NCBI RefSeq assembly: GCF_003584645.1
Contig: NZ_AP017928.1
Span: 3,076,395-3,140,394, forward strand
Direction of reading: 5' to 3'
DNA: 64,000 bases
From: Methylocaldum marinum
Lineage (GTDB): Bacteria; Pseudomonadota; Gammaproteobacteria; Methylococcales; Methylococcaceae
Of this stretch, positions 41,288 to 50,236 are shown piece by piece. The translations under genes were made by a program, and so were the position numbers. Each line of letters starts with the position of its first letter. Positions within the stretch are counted from its first letter, which is position 1. The notes beneath the pieces are model-generated. The model made no database searches, was not told the DNA's origin, and saw only the letters and a list, made by a program, of their open reading frames with translations.

Positions 41288-42265
41288 CTATTCATTGACT
41301 ACCCGTACCGGCGGAGTAGCCTCTTTCTGTCGCATGTAGAAATAGAAATACTGGTTGGACACCGCGACATGAATGGCGCCCAAGTCGGCTTGAACCTGAT
41401 CCAGGTACTCGTGCAGCACGGCCGACGCCAAACCTTCCCAGCGCAGCCCCTTGAGTCGCCGCCAAGCCCGGCGAGTGACTTTCATGACCTCGGTGTTATT
41501 CGGCAGCGTGGCCAGACACTCCTCGATTTCCGAGAGGCAGTGGCAGACGGTGCGCGGAAAATGCTGATCGAGCAGCAAATAGTTCAGCACCGCATGGCCG
41601 GAAACGTGCACGTCGACGTGGCGGCGATACATCTGGTAAGCGCTCAGGGCCTCGAGCACGCTCATCCACAGCCGCTCCTGCAAGGGCTCCAGCGAACTGC
41701 CCTTGCGCGGAAGCAGCACGGCCGCGTTGATGTCCACGATGCGCGTGGTCATGTCGGCGCGCTCGATGTTTCTGCCCAGCCGGATGAATTCGTATACCAG
41801 GTCGTGGCTCATGCAGCTGATCAGCAGCCCGGCCAGCGACTGGTTGCGTTCGACGATCTGATTGAGAACTTCGTAGCGCTGGGCCCGGTTCTGCGCCGCC
41901 CTCGAGGCCAGGCCCTGGACATAGAGATGAAGCCCGTTCACCCGCTCCCAGAACTCCTTGGGAAGAATTTCCCGGAAGGTGCGGCTGTTTTCGCGGGCGC
42001 GGCGGATGCAGGATACGATGGCGCTGGGGTTGCGCTCGTCCTGGATCAGGAAGTGCAGGATATTGGATTCGTTCGCCTCTCGGTAATGCTCTTCGAAGAA
42101 TTCGTCCAGGCCGACCAGCTTGAGCAGGATGTCCCAGCCGAACGAGGCGTCCCTGGGCAAATCCAGCAGCACGTCGGTCGTGGTATTGATCAGGCGCGCG
42201 GTGTTCTCGGCCCGCTCCAGGTAACGGGCCATCCAGTACAGGTTCTCGGCTACGCGGGATAGCAT
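41288..42265 (-). CDS. Alpha-E domain protein
   Basis: 325 residues, almost all helical. It opens with MLSRVAENLYWMARYLERAE and ARLINTT, the hallmark of the alpha-E family, with conserved FGWDILLKLVGLDEFF and ENSRTFREILPKEFWERVN blocks. Alpha-E proteins are consistently encoded beside circularly permuted ATP-grasp ligases; no reaction has been firmly shown. It overlaps the ATP-grasp gene by 16 bp, so the products are probably made together and may form a complex. Confidence 0.93.
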   Translation of the reverse strand: MLSRVAENLYWMARYLERAENTARLINTTTDVLLDLPRDASFGWDILLKLVGLDEFFEEHYREANESNILHFLIQDERNPSAIVSCIRRARENSRTFREILPKEFWERVNGLHLYVQGLASRAAQNRAQRYEVLNQIVERNQSLAGLLISCMSHDLVYEFIRLGRNIERADMTTRIVDINAAVLLPRKGSSLEPLQERLWMSVLEALSAYQMYRRHVDVHVSGHAVLNYLLLDQHFPRTVCHCLSEIEECLATLPNNTEVMKVTRRAWRRLKGLRWEGLASAVLHEYLDQVQADLGAIHVAVSNQYFYFYMRQKEATPPVRVVNE

Positions 42266-43710
42266 GAGTCCTCCGTGTCGACGATCCAGGTATCTTTACT
42301 GCCGCCGCCCTGGGACGAGTTCACCACCAGGGAACCCGCTTTCAGCGCGACTCGCGTGAGTCCGCCGGTGGTGGCGTGAAGCCGGCTGGATTGCAGGACG
42401 AAAGGCCGAAGATCCAGATGGCGCGGCGCGAGGCAGTCTCCGGTCAAGGTCGGCGCAGTGGAAATACTCAGCGTCGGCTGCGCCATGTAGTTGCGCGGAT
42501 TGGCGCGGATCAGATCGGCGAATGCCGCGCGCTCCTCGGGGCTCGCCCTGGGCCCTATGATCATGCCGTAGCCGCCCGATTCGTTGGCCGGCTTGACCAC
42601 CAGCTTGTCCAGATTGGCCAGCACGTAGCCCCGTTCCTTTTCCGCCATGCACAAATAGCTCGGCACGTTCGGAATGATCGGGTCCTGGTCGAGGTAATAG
42701 CGAATGATTTTGGGTACGTAGGCATATACGACCTTGTCGTCCGCCACACCGGAGCCGGGTGCATTGGCAATGCCGACCTTGCCGTTGCGCCAGGCGCGCA
42801 TGAGCCCCGGAACGCCCAGCGCCGAGTCGGGCCGGAACACCTCCGGATCCAGGAAATCGTCGTCGATACGGCGGTAGATCACGTCGACCCGCCGGGGCCC
42901 GGAGACCGTCTTCATGTAGACCCTGTCGTCCGCATCGACCATCAGATCCGAACCTTCCACCAGAAAGGCGCCCATCCGCTGGGCCAGATAACTATGTTCG
43001 AAATAGGCCGAGTTATAGATTCCGGGGGTCAGCACGGCCACCACCGGGCGCTCGTCGTCCCGCGGCGATAGCGCCGCCAGCGTGTCGTAAAGCTGAACCG
43101 GATAGTCATCGACCGGCAGCACATTGCAAACCTCGAAGACCTCGGGAAACAGGCGCTTCGTCAATTGTCGGTTTTCCAACATATAGGAAACACCGGACGG
43201 CACCCGGAGATTGTCCTCCAGCACGTACACCGTACCGTCCTTGTCGCGCACCAAATCGGTGCCCGAAATATGGGCCCACACGCCGAAACGGGGCGTAATG
43301 CCTACACACTGCTGCCGGAAATTGCGCGAACCGGCGATCACTTCGAGCGGAAAGACGCCGTCCTTGACGATGCGCTGCTCGTTATAGAGATCGTTGATGA
43401 ACAGATTCAGGGCCGTGAGGCGCTGCTTCAGTCCTTCCTCGATGCGCATCCACTCGGTTTTCGCCATGACCCGGGGAATGATGTCGAAAGGCCAGGCGCG
43501 GTCGATGTTCCCGGCTTCGCTGTATACGGTGAAAGTGATGCCCATGGTCATGATGGCCGCATCCACCGACTGCCGGCGAGCCTCCAGTTCGCCCGGCTGA
43601 AGTGTGTTCAGATAATGAAACAGGGCTCGTGCGGCGCAGCGCGGTTGGCCGCCCGGTTCCAGGAGTTCGTCGTAAGCTTCGCTGACGCTGTATTCGTGGG
43701 AAATGTTCAT
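42250..43710 (-). CDS. Circularly permuted ATP-grasp amidoligase-like protein
   Basis: 486 residues from ATG 43710 (MNISHEYSVSEAYDELLEPG), the usual family start; the frame is open further upstream. Typical blocks are GSRNFRQQCVGITPRFGVWA, YVLEDNLRVPSGVSYMLENR, DVIYRRIDDDFLDP, VVKPANESGGYGM and SSQGGGSKDTWI. This COG2308-type ATP-grasp is predicted to form a peptide or amide bond with ATP. It is divergent from the Anbu gene with a 278-bp shared upstream region. Confidence 0.94.
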   Translation of the reverse strand: MNISHEYSVSEAYDELLEPGGQPRCAARALFHYLNTLQPGELEARRQSVDAAIMTMGITFTVYSEAGNIDRAWPFDIIPRVMAKTEWMRIEEGLKQRLTALNLFINDLYNEQRIVKDGVFPLEVIAGSRNFRQQCVGITPRFGVWAHISGTDLVRDKDGTVYVLEDNLRVPSGVSYMLENRQLTKRLFPEVFEVCNVLPVDDYPVQLYDTLAALSPRDDERPVVAVLTPGIYNSAYFEHSYLAQRMGAFLVEGSDLMVDADDRVYMKTVSGPRRVDVIYRRIDDDFLDPEVFRPDSALGVPGLMRAWRNGKVGIANAPGSGVADDKVVYAYVPKIIRYYLDQDPIIPNVPSYLCMAEKERGYVLANLDKLVVKPANESGGYGMIIGPRASPEERAAFADLIRANPRNYMAQPTLSISTAPTLTGDCLAPRHLDLRPFVLQSSRLHATTGGLTRVALKAGSLVVNSSQGGGSKDTWIVDTEDSCYPA

Positions 43711-43988
43711 AATCGAACAACAATGGTGACGGTACCGAAAAAGCATCGTCCGTGCCAATAGTGAGCAGTGCCTTGCAAGCGGCGCCGCGCAGACAGCGGT
43801 CCCGCCATCTTTGTCGATATTCCGACAAATCCGATCAGGTGCACGGATGCGTATGTTTCGCTCCGTCACGGTGCAAACCGTAAGACCTCGAGACGCGCGA
43901 CCGCTCGAGTACTAAATGATTTCATCCTGAAACGTCTGACGATAGAATCGATCGAATATCCATAACCCGAGTCCATCCTGACATCGCC

Positions 43989-44774
43989 ATGACCTATTGC
44001 CTTTCGATCAATGTGGAACGCGGGCTGGTGTTCTGCTCCGATTCCCGCACCAATGCCGGAATGGACAGCATCGGCACCTATTCGAAAATGCACACATTCG
44101 CGTGGGGGGGCGAGAGGGTATTCGTTTTGCTGTCCGCCGGCAATCTTGCCACCACCCAGGCCGTGGTGAAAAAGATGTACCGCGACGTCGAGCAGGCGCT
44201 GGTACCGAATCTGATCACGGCGACCAGCATGAGCGAAGCCGCGGATTACATCGGCATGATCAGTACCCAGTTGCAGCGCCAGCAGGCCAGCCGCGACACC
44301 GCCAATACTAACTTCGAGGCCACTTTCATCTTCGGCGGCCAGATGGGCGACAGCCCGCCCGAGACTTTCATGATATACCCGCAGGGGAATTACATTCACG
44401 AATCGGGAGAGCATCCGTTCCTGCAGATCGGCGAAACCAAGTACGGCAAACCCATTCTGGACCGCATCATTAAGCGGGACATCGACCTGGAGCGGGCCGC
44501 CCGCTGCGCACTGGTCTCCATGAATTCCACCATCCGCAGCAATGTGACCGTCGGCCCCCCTGTGGAGCTATTGATCTACGAGCGGGACAGCCTGACCGAA
44601 GGCCGCCGCCTGTTCCTCACCGAGGACGATCCTTTCGCCAAGCTGATTTCCGAAAAATGGAACGAGAGCTTGATACTCGCCCTGGAAAATCTGCCGAAGT
44701 TCCCCTGGGAAGACGCCGAAGCGGAAACGTCCGAATTCAAGCTCGCCCTGCTCAGGCAGAAACACGATCTTTAA
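43989..44774 (+). CDS. Anbu-type proteasome-related Ntn peptidase
   Basis: 261 residues. MTYCLSINVERGLVFCSDSR gives the N-terminal Thr nucleophile (T2, exposed by Met removal); the beta-subunit-like fold continues with DSIGTYSKMHTFAW and EATFIFGGQMGDSPPETFM. Anbu proteins assemble as open rings rather than closed proteasomes. They are found with ATP-grasp and alpha-E genes, as here, suggesting turnover or processing of the product of that ligase. The stop codon TAA (44772-44774) lies within the TTAA target duplication of the MITE that follows. Confidence 0.94.
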   Translation: MTYCLSINVERGLVFCSDSRTNAGMDSIGTYSKMHTFAWGGERVFVLLSAGNLATTQAVVKKMYRDVEQALVPNLITATSMSEAADYIGMISTQLQRQQASRDTANTNFEATFIFGGQMGDSPPETFMIYPQGNYIHESGEHPFLQIGETKYGKPILDRIIKRDIDLERAARCALVSMNSTIRSNVTVGPPVELLIYERDSLTEGRRLFLTEDDPFAKLISEKWNESLILALENLPKFPWEDAEAETSEFKLALLRQKHDL

Positions 44775-44884
44775 GAAAGCTCTGAACAAGCCCTTCCCTT
44801 CTGGAAGAGGCTTGAGTGAGGGCCTGTTGGATCAATCAGTTGCGCAGGATGCTTCTCCGAATTGGAGATTTAATCAGAGCTTCC
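44775..44884. mobile_element. 110-bp MITE, copy 1, TTAA target duplication
   Basis: The terminal inverted repeats are GAAAGCTCTGAACAAG at the left and CTTCC-ending TTAATCAGAGCTTCC at the right. TTAA flanks both ends (44771-44774 and 44885-44888). The second copy, 59975-60084, has the same length and TTAT flanks. Non-coding; 44889-45084 shows no gene. Confidence 0.85.
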
Positions 44885-45084
44885 TTAAGAAAACATCGGC
44901 TTTTACCCGGCGAAGCTGTTTTAGGTGTTCGGAAGAACGCTCTCGCCTTCCGTGCCGGTGCCGCCGCGTTCTGCATTCCCGGCGCAGTATCCCGAATTTC
45001 TGCTCGAATCCGTTCGAAGGGAGTGAGGTTATAACACTAATCGGTTAGGCTTTTGGTACCTCGGTGAACAAGGAGTGAAATCCG

Positions 45085-46293
45085 ATGGCACTGGAAAAGA
45101 TGCTGCATCAGACCGTAACCGGACTGTTGAGCCGGCGGATTCGGGAAGGCTCCCTCCACCTTCATGTGACCGGCGGCCCGAGCCGCCGCTTCGGGGACGG
45201 GCAACCGGAGGCACACTGGCATGTCCGGGATTCTTCGACTCTGCGCCGCCTCTTGTGGGATCCGGAGCTTCAGCTCGGCGAAACCTACCTCGAAGGCGGT
45301 TGGAACGCGGGATCGCCCGAGGCGCTGCCGGCGTTTCTGGAAGTCATGATGAGGAATTTCTCGGAACCCGGCCCCGCCCCCTATCTCCATGTACGCCGAT
45401 GGTTGCACGCCGTGGTCCGCACCGGTAACGCCATCGCCCGCAGTTACCGAAACGTAAACCATCATTACGATCTCGACGAATGGCTGTTCCGGCGTTTCTT
45501 GGACGAACGCCTGTTTTATTCCTGCGCGTATTTCGAATACCCCGAGCAGACTCTGGAGGAGGCCCAGCTCGCCAAATGCCGGCTGATCGCCCAAAAGCTG
45601 CGCCTGCGGCCCGGACTGCGCGTCCTCGATATCGGCAGCGGCTGGGGCGGCCTGGCGGTTTACCTGGCCCGGGAGTTCGGCGCCGATGTGACCGGCCTGA
45701 CCCTTTCCAAGGAACAGCTCCGCGTGTCCCGGGCCGAGGCCGAGCGCCTGGGCCTACAAGACCGGGTTCGTTTTCAGCTTCGGGATTACCGGATGCATAG
45801 CGGGGAATATGACCGTATCGTCAGTGTCGGGATGTTCGAACATGTCGGCGTCCGCCACTACCCGGATTTCTTCCGGCAAATGGCGAAACTGCTGAAACCC
45901 GACGGCATCGCGCTGCTGCACACCATAGGCGTGACCAAAAATGACGGTCCGCCCAATCCCTGGATGACCCGCCATATTTTTCCGGGCAGTTACATCCCGC
46001 TGCTTTCCGACCTGTCGCCGCCGATGCAGTGTTCCGGCCTGATGCTGACCGATCTGGAGGTGCTGAGGCTGCACTATGCCTATACCCTTCGCGAATGGTT
46101 TCGGCGATTTCAGAACTATAGAGCCGAGGTGGTGGAGCGCATGGGAGAACGTTTCGCCCGCATGTGGGAATTCTATCTTGCGATATGCGAAGGGTCCTTC
46201 CGCTGGCGCGACATGGTGGTTTTTCAGCTCCAACTGGCGAAACGCCATGAAGCGGTGCCGATCACCCGGAGTTACCTCATGCCGGATCTTTGA
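45085..46293 (+). CDS. cfa: Cyclopropane-fatty-acyl-phospholipid synthase family methyltransferase
   Basis: 402 residues from ATG 45085 with a good ribosome site (AAGGAG). The N-terminal lipid-binding domain is followed by NHHYDLDEWLFRRFLD and SCAYFEYPEQTLEEAQ, typical of CFA synthases. The SAM-binding motif is VLDIGSGWGGL (180-190). Also present are VGMFEHVGVRHYPDFF and the C-terminal helix FRNYRAEV-type segment. It transfers a methylene from S-adenosylmethionine to unsaturated acyl chains of membrane lipids. Symbol is by family; mycolic-type or other fatty-acid methyltransferase activity is possible. Confidence 0.9.
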   Translation: MALEKMLHQTVTGLLSRRIREGSLHLHVTGGPSRRFGDGQPEAHWHVRDSSTLRRLLWDPELQLGETYLEGGWNAGSPEALPAFLEVMMRNFSEPGPAPYLHVRRWLHAVVRTGNAIARSYRNVNHHYDLDEWLFRRFLDERLFYSCAYFEYPEQTLEEAQLAKCRLIAQKLRLRPGLRVLDIGSGWGGLAVYLAREFGADVTGLTLSKEQLRVSRAEAERLGLQDRVRFQLRDYRMHSGEYDRIVSVGMFEHVGVRHYPDFFRQMAKLLKPDGIALLHTIGVTKNDGPPNPWMTRHIFPGSYIPLLSDLSPPMQCSGLMLTDLEVLRLHYAYTLREWFRRFQNYRAEVVERMGERFARMWEFYLAICEGSFRWRDMVVFQLQLAKRHEAVPITRSYLMPDL

Positions 46294-46383
46294 ACCCGGA
46301 GCGTTTTCATCTCGCTCATCGGGCATAACGAGTTGGACGGAAGTTCTTGGCGCCGTCGGCACGAGTGATCGAATCAGGCATTG

Positions 46384-46408
46384 GTTGGTCGGCAATCCCT
46401 TGCCGACG
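46384..46408. repeat. Dispersed palindrome, GTCGGCAA family, single arm
   Basis: GGTCGGCAATCCCTTGCCGAC in the 266-bp gap before the halogenase-like gene. Nothing else was recognised in the gap. Confidence 0.65.
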
Positions 46409-46559
46409 AACCCCTTGGCCCGACAGCTCAATGATCCGTTCCCGCTCTCGCTTTGGGCCGGAAATATCGTCTTGTCGCCCGCAACTCGGCTTGGCAGCAC
46501 GAATCTTGCCGATTATCCTTAACGCCTCCGGGAGCGGACATTTACACAAGAATTCTGAT

Positions 46560-47840
46560 ATGAGCGAATCATGCGACGTGCTGGTCATCGGGGGCGGACC
46601 TGCGGGATCCTCGATTGCGGCAATGCTGGCGGAGAAAGATTGGCACGTGGTCCTGCTCGAAAAGGACCGGCATCCGCGGTTTCACATCGGCGAATCGCTG
46701 CTGCCGCTCAGCCTTCCCTACCTGGAACGCCTGGGCGTATTGGAAGAAGTCGAGAAAATCGGACTTCGCAAATACGCCGCCGAATTCGATTCCATTTACC
46801 ACGGCACGTGTTCCAGCTTCCCATTCGCCGAGGCGCTCGACAAGTCTCATCCCTACGCCTTCGAAGTCAAGCGCGCCGAGTTCGATCATATCCTCCTGCA
46901 AAATGCCGCCGCCAAGGGCGCGGAAGTGCATGAAGGCTGCCGCGTGACCGCGGTGGAACTCGACGGCGATAGAGCGGAACGCGTGAGTGCGACCGACGAA
47001 CACGGTAAGGAGCATGTCTGGCAGCCGCGTTTCCTGGTCGATGCTTCGGGCCGCGATACCTTCCTGGCCGACCGGCTCGGCACCAAGGAACGCAACAAGA
47101 AACACAGCAGCGCGGCGATTTTCGGCCATTTCGAGGGGGCCGAACGGAGAACCGGCCAGGCCGAAGGCAACATCAGCATCTACTGGTTCGATCACGGCTG
47201 GTTCTGGATGATTCCGCTCAAGGGCGATCTGATGAGCGTGGGCGCCGTCTGCTGGCCATATTATCTGAAAAGCCGCAAGACACCGGTCGAACAATTCTTG
47301 TTCGACACTATCGCTTTATGTCCTCCGGTGCAAGGCCGGCTGAAAAACGCCCGACTGGTGTCGCCGGTAACCGCAACCGGAAACTATTCGTATACATCCA
47401 AAAAATTGAGGGGCAAGAATTACTTGCTGGTCGGCGATGCTTTCGCCTTCATCGATCCGGTGTTCTCCAGCGGCGTTCATTTCGCCTTATACGGTGCCCT
47501 GTCGGGCGCGGAAACGGTGGACGGCATCCTACGCGAGCCGGAATCCGCGGACAAGCGCCTCAAACGCTACGAAAAATCTGTGCGCCGCGGCCTGAAGACG
47601 TTTTCCTGGTTCATTTACCGTGTTACCACGCCGTCCATGCGGGACTTGATCATCCATCCCCACAACCGATGGCGGATCAAGGAAGGCGTCATCTCGCTGC
47701 TCGCCGGCGATCTGTTCCGGAACACCCCGGTCGCATCCAAGCTCTTGATGTTCAAGATCATCTATTATTTGAAAAGTCTGTTCGACCCGGTCAATAACTA
47801 CGCGGCACATAAACGCAGACGCCAGAACATCGCCTCCTGA
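46560..47840 (+). CDS. FAD-dependent oxidoreductase, putative flavin halogenase
   Basis: 426 residues from ATG 46560; the open frame upstream to 46347 runs through a repeat and is not used. FAD-binding GGGPAGSSIA is at 11-20, the second FAD motif VGDAFAFIDPVFSSGVHFAL late. The halogenase pattern WxWxIP occurs as WFWMIP (214-219) and a candidate catalytic Lys is K71 in LRKYAAEF. This places it with flavin-dependent halogenases acting on phenolic or carrier-bound substrates. With the chorismatase next door, halogenation of a hydroxybenzoate-derived group is plausible, as in brominated xanthomonadin. A partner flavin reductase is not seen. Confidence 0.85.
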   Translation: MSESCDVLVIGGGPAGSSIAAMLAEKDWHVVLLEKDRHPRFHIGESLLPLSLPYLERLGVLEEVEKIGLRKYAAEFDSIYHGTCSSFPFAEALDKSHPYAFEVKRAEFDHILLQNAAAKGAEVHEGCRVTAVELDGDRAERVSATDEHGKEHVWQPRFLVDASGRDTFLADRLGTKERNKKHSSAAIFGHFEGAERRTGQAEGNISIYWFDHGWFWMIPLKGDLMSVGAVCWPYYLKSRKTPVEQFLFDTIALCPPVQGRLKNARLVSPVTATGNYSYTSKKLRGKNYLLVGDAFAFIDPVFSSGVHFALYGALSGAETVDGILREPESADKRLKRYEKSVRRGLKTFSWFIYRVTTPSMRDLIIHPHNRWRIKEGVISLLAGDLFRNTPVASKLLMFKIIYYLKSLFDPVNNYAAHKRRRQNIAS

Positions 47841-47862
47841 AGTTCGTTCCGAAAACCGCGAT

Positions 47863-48933
47863 ATGAATGCGCCAGTCCGAAAAGGCTGTATCGATTTGAA
47901 CCCGAGCGTTCCGCACCCGCGTTTCGCCGAGTTCGACTCGCCCATTTACCTCAGACTGTTGCCGGCCGAGGCCGCGAACCGGCTGACCAACACGGACCAG
48001 GCCTCGGTGCTCGGCGTCATCGGCTTCGACGGCTTTCCGGAAGCCGTTTCCGAAGCGCCGTACCCGGTTCTGACCGTGCCCATGCGCCACCTGGACGAAC
48101 CAAGACTGTGCGAGGTTTGGCTGAGTCCGCGGCCGGCAAGCTACGGAGAACATCGGGGCATCCGTTACGCCTGCAACGAGGACATCCTGTTCGGCAGCCT
48201 CTATTTGCCCGGCGATCGGCAGGAGTCCGTGGAAACCCGAACCTGCCGCGCCTACCGCGCGATACTGGATCTGACCCGCGCCTCCGGCTACACCCGCCTA
48301 ATCCGCGTGTGGAATTATCTGCCCCGTATCAACGGCGAAGATAAAGGCCTCGAAAACTATCAGCGCTTTTGCTTGGGCCGGTATCAAGCCTTCACCGAAG
48401 CCGCCTACGTGTTCGACCAGGACTTGCCCGCCGCCAGCGCGATCGGCGCCGGAACCGAGGGGCTGCGGATTTATTTCATCGCCGCGCGCACCCCGGGACG
48501 GCAGATCGAGAACCCGCGCCAGGTGAGCGCCTATCGTTATCCGTTACAATACGGGCCGCGCAGCCCTTCGTTTTCGCGTGCCACGCTGACGGAATTCGGT
48601 GGCGAACGGCAGCTTTATCTGTCGGGGACAGCGAGCATCTTCGGGCACGAAACCGTTCATCGCGAAGACGCGGCCGGGCAATTACGGGAAACCCTGATCA
48701 ACATTCGAGCCGTGCTGAACGAACTGGACCGTCCCCGAATCGTACTTGGCGGATTGGGGCCGGATTCCATGTTGAAGGTTTACATACGCCATCGCGAACA
48801 CGTGGGAATGGCGAGAAAACTGCTGGCCGAAACCGTGCATCCTTCGTGTCCGGTCATGTTTCTCCAGGGGGATATTTGCCGCAAAGACCTTTTGCTCGAG
48901 ATCGAAGGCGTGATTCGCCCGCCCCGTTCGTAA
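47863..48933 (+). CDS. Chorismatase, FkbO/Hyg5/XanB2 family
   Basis: 356 residues. Recognised by SVLGVIGFDG near 48-57, IRVWNYLPRINGEDKGLENY-type sequence in the middle, FCLGRYQAFTEA and the RidA-like fold of the C-terminal half (LNELDRPRIVLGGLGPDSML). Members cleave chorismate; XanB2 makes 3- and 4-hydroxybenzoate, which feed xanthomonadin pigment and ubiquinone. Subtype (dihydroxy versus 3-hydroxybenzoate product) cannot be fixed by eye. It lies 22 bp after the halogenase-like gene. Confidence 0.82.
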   Translation: MNAPVRKGCIDLNPSVPHPRFAEFDSPIYLRLLPAEAANRLTNTDQASVLGVIGFDGFPEAVSEAPYPVLTVPMRHLDEPRLCEVWLSPRPASYGEHRGIRYACNEDILFGSLYLPGDRQESVETRTCRAYRAILDLTRASGYTRLIRVWNYLPRINGEDKGLENYQRFCLGRYQAFTEAAYVFDQDLPAASAIGAGTEGLRIYFIAARTPGRQIENPRQVSAYRYPLQYGPRSPSFSRATLTEFGGERQLYLSGTASIFGHETVHREDAAGQLRETLINIRAVLNELDRPRIVLGGLGPDSMLKVYIRHREHVGMARKLLAETVHPSCPVMFLQGDICRKDLLLEIEGVIRPPRS

Positions 48934-48984
48934 TCCCGGCCACGCGCGGCTTTTATGATCCAACTGACTGAATTTGAATAGCTT

Positions 48985-49254
48985 ATGACTACGCAACTGA
49001 GCCCGATGGAATTGGAAGCGGCGCGGATGATCGTCGACTCATTGAACCTCGAAGCCGTTCCCGAACAGATCGATCCGGAAAAACCGCTGTACCGCGAGGG
49101 CTTGGGTCTCGATTCCATAGACCTGCTGGAACTTTCCCTGGTCATCGCCAAGAAATACGGATTTCAGATCAAATCGGACGACCCGGACGTGACCAATATT
49201 TTTTCTTCGCTCAGAACGTTGGCCGGCACCATCGAAAAGCGGCGCACCAAATAG
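48985..49254 (+). CDS. Acyl carrier protein
   Basis: 89 residues. The phosphopantetheine attachment Ser is S44 in GLGLDSIDLLELSLVIAKK, a standard ACP helix II. The helix before it (EAARMIVDSLNLEAV) and the acidic charge fit. The position 51 bp after the chorismatase gene suggests a dedicated carrier for an aryl- or fatty-type chain. Confidence 0.93.
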   Translation: MTTQLSPMELEAARMIVDSLNLEAVPEQIDPEKPLYREGLGLDSIDLLELSLVIAKKYGFQIKSDDPDVTNIFSSLRTLAGTIEKRRTK

Positions 49255-49257
49255 GAC

Positions 49258-49896
49258 ATGGGGATCAGACCGGCTTTAACCCTGTGCCTGGCGGCGCTGT
49301 TTCCGGTTTTTTCCTATGCCGCCATTCGCTCGGACCTATCGCCGACCTGGCTCGGGCTCGTCGACTTCCTGCTGTTTGCGGCCATTCTGATCGCAGCCCG
49401 CTTATCGGACGGCCGCCCCCGGACGCTCCGCCGAGTCTGGCCTCTGGCCGCGGGATTCGGCCTCTGCGCGCCTCTCTTTTTTCTTAAGCCGGACACGATG
49501 ATTTATTTTTCGCCCGTCGGCATAAGCCTGCTGCTCGCAAGCCTTTTCCTGACCACGCTGACATCCGGACAGGAACCCCTGATTACTCGCTTCGCGCGGC
49601 TGGAGCGGCGGGGCGTGCTGCCCGACGATTTACGGATTTACACGCGCAGGCTCACCTGGGCCTGGACCGTGTTTTTCTGCCTGCTCGTCCTGGAATCGGC
49701 GCTGCTCGCGGCACTCGCTCCCATGGAAACCTTTCTCCTGTTCACCAATACCGTGAATTATGCTTTCGTCGGCGCTTTTTTCCTCATCGAGTACATTTAC
49801 CGGCTTATCCGCTATCGTCATCACAGCCATCCGTCCATCCTCCACTTGATCGCAACCGTCGCCCGTTCGGGCCTGATTGCGGCTGCCAAGAACTAG
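49258..49896 (+). CDS. Multi-pass membrane protein of pigment/aryl polyene clusters
   Basis: 212 residues with about five hydrophobic helices (ALTLCLAALFPVFSYAAI, LVDFLLFAAILIAARL, WTVFFCLLVLESALLAALA) and a basic end. It resembles COG4648-type membrane proteins found next to ACP and dehydratase genes in aryl polyene loci. It begins 3 bp after the ACP stop, so it is co-translated. Role unknown. Confidence 0.7.
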   Translation: MGIRPALTLCLAALFPVFSYAAIRSDLSPTWLGLVDFLLFAAILIAARLSDGRPRTLRRVWPLAAGFGLCAPLFFLKPDTMIYFSPVGISLLLASLFLTTLTSGQEPLITRFARLERRGVLPDDLRIYTRRLTWAWTVFFCLLVLESALLAALAPMETFLLFTNTVNYAFVGAFFLIEYIYRLIRYRHHSHPSILHLIATVARSGLIAAAKN

Positions 49897-49936
49897 ACCC
49901 GCTCCCGCCCGACAACTTTCAACGACACCGACGCCC

Positions 49937-50236
49937 ATGGAGGCTCACTTTACCGTTTCACCCGAGCACCCTGCCCTCCCCGGCCATTTTCCGGGTAATC
50001 CGGTCGTACCCGGCGTAGTGATCCTGGACGAGATCGTCCGTCTGTGGCTCGAAGCCCATCCGGACGTCCGCCTCGCCGGCATTCCCGCCGCCAAATTTCT
50101 GTCGGTGCTCCGTCCCGGAGAGACGTGCCGGTTACGATTCGATGCCACGGGAGAAAACTCGGTGAAATTCGAGTGCTTCTCCGGCGACCGGCGCATCGCC
50201 CAGGGACGCCTGCTGTTCAACCTCATCGCATCATGA
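49937..50236 (+). CDS. Hot-dog 3-hydroxyacyl-ACP dehydratase-like protein
   Basis: 99 residues from ATG 49937 (MEAHFTVSPEHPALPGHFPG); the longer frame overlaps the previous gene and is not used. The PGHFPGNPVVPGVVILDE stretch is the FabZ/FabA hot-dog active site, with His as catalytic base and Glu in the following helix. It would remove water from carrier-bound 3-hydroxyacyl chains. It overlaps the next gene by 4 bp. Confidence 0.85.
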   Translation: MEAHFTVSPEHPALPGHFPGNPVVPGVVILDEIVRLWLEAHPDVRLAGIPAAKFLSVLRPGETCRLRFDATGENSVKFECFSGDRRIAQGRLLFNLIAS

